Source: an uncultured Oscillospiraceae bacterium
Lineage (GTDB): Bacteria; Bacillota; Clostridia; Oscillospirales; Acutalibacteraceae
Direction: 5' to 3'
Assembly: GCA_902495835.1 (NCBI GenBank)
Contig: CABUYS010000089.1
Span: 1-5,609 of the forward strand
Length of the DNA stretch: 5,609 nucleotides
Positions 1 to 5,609 of the stretch are shown here, piece by piece (within the stretch, counting starts at the first letter, position 1; the number at the start of each line of letters is the position of its first letter). The notes below the pieces were generated by a model that had not been told where the DNA came from, did no database searches, and saw only the letters and a list, made by a program, of their open reading frames with translations. Position numbers and translations under genes: made by a program.

Positions 1-1481
1 ATATTATTAAATTGCTCTGCTGAATCTGCGTCTAAATTATTTATAAGCTCTGTTAAATTCGAGAATTGATAAGTGAAATCTTCACTTGTTTGTACAAACT
101 GAGTTGTGACATTACTCTTATATGTTTCAAAGTCTGTAACTTTAGTATAAAGCTCCGAAACCTGCGACATTATGGCTTGACTGTTTTGCTCAAATGCAGA
201 GCTGTTTTCGATTGTTTCGTTGGCAATATCGGTTATACTGCCATTATTTATATATCCACGCTCAACACGGTCAATTCTTGTCACAATATTGTCCGTGTTT
301 TTCTTGTTTTCAAGAACCTTATCCGTAAATGAAAGCGAAGATTTATTAATTTCAATCGTTGTCCCTTGAGGATTTTTCATAGGGATAGAAATTTTCCCGA
401 GTAAATATAAATCATCAATTCCATGAGGCTGACTGTAACAACGAATATATTGTCCTGTCTCAAAAGTCCCAATTTGCTCGTTTGTGAGCTTTAAATCAAC
501 AGCTTTAATAGTGATTTCGTTATTAAATTTTATGCTGTCGGCAAGATAGGAAAGAGCCTTAGACTGCAAGTTTTCGGGTTTTGTCACGTCATCCCAATTT
601 ACAACTTCATAGATTGCTCCATAATTTTCAGAAAGCGTGGTATTTAAAATATGGTCGCCTGTTTTGACGATTCCCTCTGAAAGTGTAGTGTCGGGCAAAC
701 TTTCGATAGTCAAATATTTATCTGTTTCGTTACCATCGGCATCTTTAAGTCTGCTTCCTAGAGGAATAATCCCGGTTTTGATGTCAGCTCCACTTATTCC
801 TTGAGTTAAATTTAAGAGGTTTTGCCCAAACTCGATTTTTTGAGTGCAGACCAGTTTATTTCCGTCTTTGTAACCTGTGTCTGTAAAATCTTCAAGGTAA
901 TCAAGCATATTTTCGCCATTTTCTTCTCGCATCACTAAATACCCGCCGTGAGTTTTTAAAAGCCTTGTTGTCAAAACTTCCCATGCACTTAAAAACTCGA
1001 TGCTGGAGCGTGCAAGATAATTGTTAGGGTCTGTCATTGTAACTTTCCCTAGCTTTATTTTTTGAAAGTCTTTTACTTGCTTGTTATGACACGTCAAAAC
1101 CCAATTTAAAAAATATTCAATCACATTATCTTTTTCATAATTCAAACCCTCAAATTGCTCATCATTTGGGAAATCAAACGGACGAATAACACTGTCAAGC
1201 AAAAAAGCGAGGTTACCCTCGCAAACTATCTTTTTCTCGTTATGGAAGCCAAGTTCTGAACTTATAACCCGACCTTTGAAAATCAGGCTATCATTTCTGT
1301 ATGAAGTGATGACTGAGCTGAGCTTCAAAATATTATTAAAATACGGATGGTTCGGATGAATTGTAAATGAAAGCTCATCGACTGCATTTAATTCCTTTTT
1401 TAATGTTGGATTTTGCACTTGAAACTCTTGAAGCTGCGAATCATAAAGGCAGTAATCGTCGCAAAAAATCGTATATCGCAC
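1..1481 (-). CDS. Tail-associated protein (Tal) / phage minor structural protein, N-terminal 493 residues, 3' end beyond the window
   Basis: This frame is open from a GTG at 1481 to the left edge without a stop, so the gene is 3'-truncated by the window. The family forms the tail-tip hub below the Dit ring and often carries a receptor-binding or wall-degrading C-terminal part, which is not visible here. Seen: an N-terminal domain of the kind typical of Firmicute phage minor structural proteins, with LYD at residues 12-14, a stretch around 26-46 ending in the HP of 'IHPNHPYF', 'LIFKGRV' at 66-72, and 'CEGNLAFLLDS' at 87-97 followed by RPF at 100-102. The 210-390 region is beta-rich (for example 'GIIPLGSRL' at 237-245). 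From about 390 the chain becomes helical or coiled-coil-like and polar, with 'TTQFVQTSEDFTYQFSNL' at 459-476, a motif common in such tail proteins. The GTG start overlaps the Dit stop (TAGTG) and has a strong ribosome binding site at 1488-1496. No protease or muralytic motif is evident in the visible part. The family call rests on remembered sequence resemblance. Confidence 0.9.
   Translation of the reverse strand, partial: MRYTIFCDDYCLYDSQLQEFQVQNPTLKKELNAVDELSFTIHPNHPYFNNILKLSSVITSYRNDSLIFKGRVISSELGFHNEKKIVCEGNLAFLLDSVIRPFDFPNDEQFEGLNYEKDNVIEYFLNWVLTCHNKQVKDFQKIKLGKVTMTDPNNYLARSSIEFLSAWEVLTTRLLKTHGGYLVMREENGENMLDYLEDFTDTGYKDGNKLVCTQKIEFGQNLLNLTQGISGADIKTGIIPLGSRLKDADGNETDKYLTIESLPDTTLSEGIVKTGDHILNTTLSENYGAIYEVVNWDDVTKPENLQSKALSYLADSIKFNNEITIKAVDLKLTNEQIGTFETGQYIRCYSQPHGIDDLYLLGKISIPMKNPQGTTIEINKSSLSFTDKVLENKKNTDNIVTRIDRVERGYINNGSITDIANETIENSSAFEQNSQAIMSQVSELYTKVTDFETYKSNVTTQFVQTSEDFTYQFSNLTELINNLDADSAEQFNN
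1201..1222 (-). other. Terminator-like hairpin with T-tract inside the Tal coding sequence
   Basis: In the sense direction of Tal the minus strand has GCGAGG, the loop GTAA, then CCTCGC (1207-1222), a perfect 6-bp stem closed by a GNRA-type tetraloop. It is followed immediately by six T (1201-1206). This has the form of a short intrinsic terminator, but it lies within codons 86-93 (CEGNLAFL, a conserved family motif), so protein conservation may partly explain it. It could cause polarity when Tal is not translated; whether it acts is unknown. Confidence 0.4.
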
Positions 1482-2110
1482 TAAATTTCACCTTCTTGAA
1501 ACGTCAGTATTCCCGTGCCATCTGATATAAGTTTATTTGCTCCGCAGGTAAGTTTTATGGCTCGAAGATGCGTTCCCGCACCGTACACTCTGTTATTTAT
1601 TTTGATTTCAGATTCATTCATAAGGTCAGCAAAAACCGTCATTCTAGAGTTATTTACCGTATTTGTGCCATTTGTGAGGTTAAAAGTCGTGATATTTTGT
1701 TTGTATTTATATGCCTCACAATCGCAGGAAATCACGATTTTTCCAAGTTTAGCATTTGAACTATATTCATCTATCGTACATCTGCCAACGTAATAAAAAT
1801 CCGGCTCAGACCAAGTATAAATTTTCATCTTTTGCCCATGCAGAAACGAAGAAATTATACACACTTTTGCATACCAATCGGATATTTTTTCAATCGTTTC
1901 AAAAGTAAATTTCAAAGTACGGTTCTCATACTTTATTTCTCCGAAAAATTCAGACAAATCTAAGCTACCGTCCATACCTTCGACGTTAACGGTGTAAATT
2001 TTTGGCTTTGGTGCGCCAATTTCTTGACTTGTTAAAATCACGCCGAAATCAGAAAAGCTACGTTTTGTAACACCTGAATTTATTGACATAAACTTAATTT
2101 CATTTATCAT
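1481..2110 (-). CDS. Distal tail protein (Dit), siphovirus tail-component family, complete
   Basis: The 209-residue product matches the Dit / 'phage tail family' pattern. The N-terminal ring-forming half contains 'APKPKIYTVNVEGMDGSLDL' at 33-52, then 'YENRTLKFTF' at 61-70; the proline-rich lead-in followed by GxDGSLDL and an NRxLxFxF strand is the family hallmark. The C-terminal half looks like the usual galectin-like beta domain: 'NNSRMTVFADL' at 153-163, a GAGTH turn at 177-181, and 'DGTGILTFQEGEI' at 197-209, which corresponds to the family's terminal GTG...QEGxI strand. Dit is known to form the hexameric ring joining the tail tube to the tip complex. At 209 residues it is a compact, classical Dit with no room for an inserted carbohydrate-binding module. 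The ATG at 2110 overlaps the tape measure stop as ATGA and has AAAGGAG eight bases upstream, which favours it over the in-frame ATG seven codons later. It is followed with a 1-nt overlap by Tal. Confidence 0.93.
   Translation of the reverse strand: MINEIKFMSINSGVTKRSFSDFGVILTSQEIGAPKPKIYTVNVEGMDGSLDLSEFFGEIKYENRTLKFTFETIEKISDWYAKVCIISSFLHGQKMKIYTWSEPDFYYVGRCTIDEYSSNAKLGKIVISCDCEAYKYKQNITTFNLTNGTNTVNNSRMTVFADLMNESEIKINNRVYGAGTHLRAIKLTCGANKLISDGTGILTFQEGEI
1488..1496 (-). promoter_or_regulatory. Ribosome binding site for Tal (GTG start)
   Basis: The minus strand reads AGAAGGTGA, one mismatch from the consensus AGGAGGTGA, inside the final codons of Dit and ending 6 bases before the GTG at 1481. 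It is the reason for choosing a GTG start that shares its first G with the Dit stop TAG. Confidence 0.85.
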
Positions 2111-5100
2111 CTGCCACGCTCCTTTGAGCTTTGAATTTTGGAAAGTTCGCTATTTATCGGCGGAGCTAATTCCCCGACTAAAACACCTGTGTCAAGGCAA
2201 AGTTGACGTTTTTGAAGAGCGGGGATATAGTCTTCTAAAAAATATAGGATTGAATCAAGTTTTTCGGAAATATTTTCGCTTGTGTTCTCAAGTGCAAAAC
2301 CTAATTTATCCATTAGATTTCTCGCTGTGCTATTTTGACTCGGCTGAGAAGTTTTAATATCAAGTGACGAGCCCGTAGCGTTTATCGCCATATTTAAGTC
2401 TGTGCTGAAGTTAGTCGGAATTGCTTTTTTCATTTCCTTTTGGACATCACTCATGGCATTCGTGAAACCCTCACCGAGACCCAAAGCCATATTTTTTCCG
2501 ACCTCAATTTCAAATACCTTTGACGGAGAATGTATGCCGAGTGCTGATTTCATTCCGTCTAAGATTCCTCTTGCAAATTCTTTTACTTTGCTCGTAATCC
2601 AACCGATAGAACCCGAAATTCCATTCCAAATTCCAGATACGATATTACTTCCGATAGAGTGCATTTGACCCGGAATTTCCATGACTTTATTAACTATGCT
2701 ACTTACCAATTCAGTGGCAGCCGAGCGACCACGATTTACCATATCGGAGCCCCAAGAAATCACCTTTTGAATTGTTTGTGAGAACCAGTTTCCAAGTCTT
2801 CCGGGCAAATTTTTGACTGTATTTACTACATTATTTAAAAATTCACTTGCTTTAGTTTTTCCAGTGTTTATCGCATTTGCAAAAAATTCGGTGATTTTAT
2901 TCATCGTATTTTGCAGCCACTGATTAAATTTCCCCGGCAGCTCGCCTATAAAATTAATGACGTTCGTTACAAACTCCGTTGTTTTGGCGATTCCTGTGTT
3001 TACAAGACTTACAAAAAATTCTCCAACTTTTGCCGTTGTTTCAGAAAGCCACGTTCCGATTTGCCCGGGCAAAGCCATAAAAAATGCCACAACTTGATTT
3101 ATAAACTCAGGTACAGTTACAATTGCAAAATTTAATAAATCCATTCCAAAATTAATAATATGACCAATTGCTTGACCTATAATAAATCCTATTTGATAAG
3201 GAAGCTGATTCAGCCATTCTATAACACTTGTAATAAAATTCGGGATAGTTTCTGTGAAAAACAAAACAATCTCATTCCAACCATTTATAAAAAATTCTTT
3301 GACCGAGTTTATAAATCCGTCAACAAAATTTCTGAAAACTTCGCAGTTATCGTAAATCAGCTTAAATGCTCCCGCAAAAGGATTTACAAGCATTAAAAGA
3401 AGTCCTTGCCAATTGTCTGTTATAAAGCCAATTACCCCGTTAAATGCATTCGGCAGCCACTCGGTAAAAAATGGGGAAATAGCATTCCATGCTGACATAC
3501 AGGCATTTAAAATCCCATTCCAAAGCGAAGTCCAAAAATTGCGAAAGCCTTCACAGTTGTTCCAAAGTAAAACAAATCCCGCAACAAGGGCGGCAACTGC
3601 AGCGACAATCAAACCTATCGGATTTGCGTTCATCGCAGCATTCATGAGCCATTGCGCAGCTGTGACAGTCCCTTGTGCTACGCTCAGTGCCACTTCTTTT
3701 ATTTTCATCAAATCAAGATTCGATGCGACACTCAAAAGATTACTTCCAAAATCTTTCATTTGCTTTACCGCATCGCCGATTTCTTCCGCAAATTTGACGG
3801 TTTTTATCGCAATCATGGTGGTAACAATGGAACCAAGCGAAATTGCCACTAAATCAGAGTGTTCCATGAGCCAAGAAATTAAGCTCATCAGCGGTGGCAG
3901 AATATTTGTTATCATATCACTTGCCTTTTCAATTAAAGTTCCCACACTTTCTGAAATTTTATCAAGTGCATCTTTTAATTCGCCGGATTCACTCGCTTTT
4001 TGAAAAAATTCAGTAAGTTTGGTAGCTGCCTTTTGTAGCGGCTCTTGAACTTTATCGTAGAGAGTTAAACCCATTTCAGTAAACGTATTTTTAAGAATTT
4101 GCACTTTACTTTCGGTGGTTTCATAGCGTTTTTGTGCTTCTTCCGTAAGTGCTGAATTTTCGTTCCAAGCATCGTTTGAGGTCTTGACCGCATCTGTAAA
4201 GAGCTCGCTTGCGTTCGATGCACGAAGTAGTGCATCTCTTAGCCTTGTCTCGCTGATTCCCATATCGTCGAGAAATTTTAAAGCGCTTTCGTCTTTGAGG
4301 TTTCCAAGTCCTGAAATAAAGGCAGTGAGTGCTCCTGTGGCATCCTCGGCGAAATATCTTTGAAAGTCAGATGTTGACATCCCCGCAGCCTTTGCAAAAT
4401 ACTGTAAATCTTCACTTCCCGTTTCGCAAGCATTCGCCATTTGAATTATCGCTTTTGAAATGGCAGTTCCGCCGCCCTGAGCTTCCAAGCCGAGTGATGA
4501 TAAAGCCCCTGCAACACCCAAAATGTCGGCTTCCGTCATTCCGACTTGCGACCCTGCAGCTGAGATATTAAGTGCCATGTTCGTGACTTCTGATTCGGTT
4601 GTTGCAAAATTATTGCCAAGTGCTACTATTGATGAGCCTAAATTACTAAACTTTTCTTGGCTCATTCCCGTGATGTTGGCAAGGCGGGCGAGAGAAGTCG
4701 CAGCTTCATCAGAGCTCATATTCGTTGCCACACCTAAATTCGCCATCGTTTCGGTAAACGTCAAAAGATTTTCATTTTTTATGCCAAGCTGTCCTGCTGA
4801 TTCAGCAATATTTGCAAGCTCTGAGGCGGTCGTCGGCATAACCTTTGACATATCCCGAAGCCCTTTTTCAAATTCATCAAATTCTTCATCGGTTGCGTTG
4901 ACAGTCTTTTTAATTCCGGCAAAAGCACTTTCAAATTCGATGCCTGTGCCGACAACCGATTTTGCAAGGTTAACGCATTCACGAGCCAATTTCTTGATTG
5001 CATCGGAGATTAAGTTTGCGATAACACCTTTCATGATGGTAAAGCCTTCGCTGAGACTATTTGTTTTTTTGCCCGTGTTATTAAATTCATCGCCCAGTTT

Positions 5101-5609
5101 TTCCGTTGCGGTTTCAGCTTCGTTTAACTTTTCTTTATTTTCCTTTATATCGCTGTTTAAACTCTTTATTTCTCCGGCAAGTTCTCTAGCCTCTGTGCTG
5201 TTTTTACCCTGTTCTAAAACAACATTTTTATACTCGGTTTGCAGTAGACGTAACTTTTCGCCTTGCTCTAAAAGCTTTTGGTTTAGCTTATCAAGCGGGG
5301 TCTGCGATTTTTCCATTTCAGAGTTTACAATATTTAAACTATTCTCCATTTTAGAAAGCTCAGCTTCAGCCTTGTTAAGCGACGTTCGCCAATTATTTGT
5401 GTGTTTATCGTTTTCACCGTATTTTTCGCTTGATTGCTGAAGTGCTCCCTTTAATGTATCAATTTTTTCCTTTTGCCTTTCGATTTGCTCATTTAAAACT
5501 TTACTCTTTGAGGCAAGGGAAGAAGTGGAAGTGTTATTTTTACCAAATTCTGCGGTAACTTTGCTCATCTCAGATGCTAAAACTTTTAAATCTGAATTAA
5601 TCCCGGAAA
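2107..5609 (-). CDS. Phage tail tape measure protein (TP901-type), 5' end beyond the window
   Basis: The frame is open from the right edge to TGA at 2107, giving at least 1,166 residues. The first ATG in the window (5568) is very probably internal: 13 further sense codons (SGINSDLKVLASE) precede it, it has no convincing ribosome binding site, and they read as the usual lead-in of this family. Numbering from that Met: residues about 20-165 form a charged heptad-rich coiled coil; about 205-500 is the conserved TP901-type tape measure core (for example 'TASELANIAESAGQLGI' at 247-263, 'AGALSSLGLEAQGGGTAISK' at 353-372); about 555-593 and 648-669 are hydrophobic, membrane-segment-like; 667-964 holds two kinds of internal repeat; 976-1036 carries the conserved 'GIHSPSKVFEIEVGKNMALG' (1011-1030) element; the C-terminus 'LDTGVLVGELAPPINSEL' (1125-1142) is intact. 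The protein acts as the ruler and lumen filler of the tail and may enter the host envelope. No lysozyme-like, SLT or M23 peptidase motif is visible. It overlaps Dit by 4 nt. Confidence 0.95.
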   Translation of the reverse strand, partial: SGINSDLKVLASEMSKVTAEFGKNNTSTSSLASKSKVLNEQIERQKEKIDTLKGALQQSSEKYGENDKHTNNWRTSLNKAEAELSKMENSLNIVNSEMEKSQTPLDKLNQKLLEQGEKLRLLQTEYKNVVLEQGKNSTEARELAGEIKSLNSDIKENKEKLNEAETATEKLGDEFNNTGKKTNSLSEGFTIMKGVIANLISDAIKKLARECVNLAKSVVGTGIEFESAFAGIKKTVNATDEEFDEFEKGLRDMSKVMPTTASELANIAESAGQLGIKNENLLTFTETMANLGVATNMSSDEAATSLARLANITGMSQEKFSNLGSSIVALGNNFATTESEVTNMALNISAAGSQVGMTEADILGVAGALSSLGLEAQGGGTAISKAIIQMANACETGSEDLQYFAKAAGMSTSDFQRYFAEDATGALTAFISGLGNLKDESALKFLDDMGISETRLRDALLRASNASELFTDAVKTSNDAWNENSALTEEAQKRYETTESKVQILKNTFTEMGLTLYDKVQEPLQKAATKLTEFFQKASESGELKDALDKISESVGTLIEKASDMITNILPPLMSLISWLMEHSDLVAISLGSIVTTMIAIKTVKFAEEIGDAVKQMKDFGSNLLSVASNLDLMKIKEVALSVAQGTVTAAQWLMNAAMNANPIGLIVAAVAALVAGFVLLWNNCEGFRNFWTSLWNGILNACMSAWNAISPFFTEWLPNAFNGVIGFITDNWQGLLLMLVNPFAGAFKLIYDNCEVFRNFVDGFINSVKEFFINGWNEIVLFFTETIPNFITSVIEWLNQLPYQIGFIIGQAIGHIINFGMDLLNFAIVTVPEFINQVVAFFMALPGQIGTWLSETTAKVGEFFVSLVNTGIAKTTEFVTNVINFIGELPGKFNQWLQNTMNKITEFFANAINTGKTKASEFLNNVVNTVKNLPGRLGNWFSQTIQKVISWGSDMVNRGRSAATELVSSIVNKVMEIPGQMHSIGSNIVSGIWNGISGSIGWITSKVKEFARGILDGMKSALGIHSPSKVFEIEVGKNMALGLGEGFTNAMSDVQKEMKKAIPTNFSTDLNMAINATGSSLDIKTSQPSQNSTARNLMDKLGFALENTSENISEKLDSILYFLEDYIPALQKRQLCLDTGVLVGELAPPINSELSKIQSSKERGR
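2119..2125 (-). promoter_or_regulatory. Ribosome binding site for Dit
   Basis: The minus strand reads AAAGGAG here, 8 bases before the ATG at 2110, inside the last codons of the tape measure gene. It decides the start of Dit in favour of this ATG over the later Met codon at 2089. Because the stop and start overlap as ATGA, terminating ribosomes can re-initiate, which is consistent with translational coupling. Confidence 0.85.
2677..3204 (-). repeat. Four tandem 44-residue (132-bp) repeats inside the tape measure protein
   Basis: Units begin at residues 789 (LPYQ), 833 (LPGQ), 877 (LPGK) and 921 (LPGR), numbered from the Met at 5568. The next IPGQ falls exactly 44 residues later at 965 and starts a partial unit. 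Shared positions within a unit include LP at 1-2, W at 8 (units 2-4), K at 15 (units 2-4), an aromatic or aliphatic cluster at 18-20 (EFF in units 2 and 3), N25 and G27 (units 2-4), and E33 or a close equivalent. Units 2 and 3 are identical at 19 of 44 residues. Codons have diverged, so at the DNA level this is an old duplication rather than a fresh direct repeat. The period equals four 11-residue turns and W8 to F/W19 is spaced by 11, which fits the hendecad-style helical repeats known in tape measure proteins. Confidence 0.85.
3211..3570 (-). repeat. Duplicated 50-residue aromatic segment (NCExFRNF repeat) in the tape measure protein
   Basis: Residues 667-716 (DNA 3421-3570) and 737-786 (DNA 3211-3360) align without gaps and are identical at 20 of 50 positions. 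Both contain NCExFRNF, a later WNxI, FFTE and PN...VI. An NP pair precedes each copy (649-650 and 729-730), but the second copy has lost 10 residues of the hydrophobic stretch between NP and NCE. Related 'LWN..EGFRN' segments are common in Firmicute tape measure proteins. The tail of the second copy passes directly into the 44-residue repeat array. Confidence 0.75.

Noticed and set aside
66..332. 88-codon plus-strand open frame at the left end, slightly suggestive of a small membrane protein
   Set aside because: It is antisense to the Tal frame, which is uninterrupted and matches its family here. The hydrophobicity is a by-product of reverse-complemented codons.
1395..1401. A AAA AAG heptamer in the Tal frame (codons 27-29), a possible -1 frameshift site
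   Set aside because: No stimulatory structure is evident nearby, and a -1 shift would hit a stop after about eight codons. In AT-rich Lys codons the heptamer is easily met by chance. The known tail frameshift lies in chaperone genes upstream of the tape measure, outside the window.
1515..1793. Plus-strand open frames opposite Dit
   Set aside because: They are shadows of the complete Dit gene, whose minus-strand frame has family motifs and a ribosome binding site.
2677..3204. The regular 132-bp periodicity as a CRISPR-like or non-coding repeat array
   Set aside because: The repeat is at the protein level only, is in frame, and the DNA units have diverged. There are no identical repeats with spacers.
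3413..4003. 196-codon open frame on the plus strand, with smaller plus-strand frames through 2124-4571
   Set aside because: All lie opposite the tape measure gene, which has clear family motifs throughout, and none has recognisable domains.
4779..5003. 74-codon minus-strand frame inside the tape measure in another frame
   Set aside because: It overlaps the conserved core of the tape measure on the same strand, has no ribosome binding site, and its composition looks like an out-of-frame reading.
4523..5440. 305-codon open frame on the plus strand
   Set aside because: It is antisense to the conserved coiled coil and core of the tape measure gene. Its product is a low-complexity Ser/Phe/Leu-rich chain, as expected from reading Lys/Glu-rich helix codons backwards, and it has no convincing ribosome binding site.

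Overview
The window is an ordinary, gap-free piece of the tail module of a temperate-type siphovirus or prophage, read entirely from the minus strand. Three genes follow one another in transcription order (right to left): the tape measure protein, the distal tail protein (Dit), and the tail-associated/antireceptor-type protein (Tal, 'phage minor structural protein'). The tape measure gene runs off the right edge at its 5' end and Tal runs off the left edge at its 3' end, so only Dit is complete. The order tape measure - Dit - Tal is the standard late-gene order of long non-contractile-tailed phages of Gram-positive hosts.

The DNA is AT-rich (about 38% GC, estimated by eye from sample lines). 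It uses strong AGGAG-type ribosome binding sites and many AAA, ATA and TTA codons. Together with the family resemblance of all three proteins, this points to a low-GC Firmicute host, most likely in the Clostridia or a neighbouring class; the species cannot be told. No integrase, lysis, replication, RNA or accessory gene lies in the window.

Layout: 1-1481 is Tal (493 N-terminal residues visible); 1481-2110 is Dit (209 aa); 2107-5609 is the tape measure (1,166 residues visible). Gene junctions are tight: the tape measure and Dit share ATGA (4-nt overlap), and Dit and Tal share the G of TAGTG (1-nt overlap, GTG start). Both downstream starts have good Shine-Dalgarno sequences inside the preceding gene, so the three are almost certainly co-transcribed and translationally coupled. 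There is no intergenic space for a promoter. The only terminator-like structure is a hairpin plus six T inside the Tal coding sequence.

How the proteins work together: the tape measure spans the tail lumen and sets tail length. Dit forms the ring at the tip end of the tail tube. Tal attaches below Dit and carries the host-contact or wall-penetrating parts. I do not see a new biological system here. The points most worth checking are the complete absence, by manual scan, of GATC (and of GGCC and CGCG) from the whole window, the terminator-like hairpin inside Tal, and two families of internal repeats in the tape measure, one with an exact 44-residue period.
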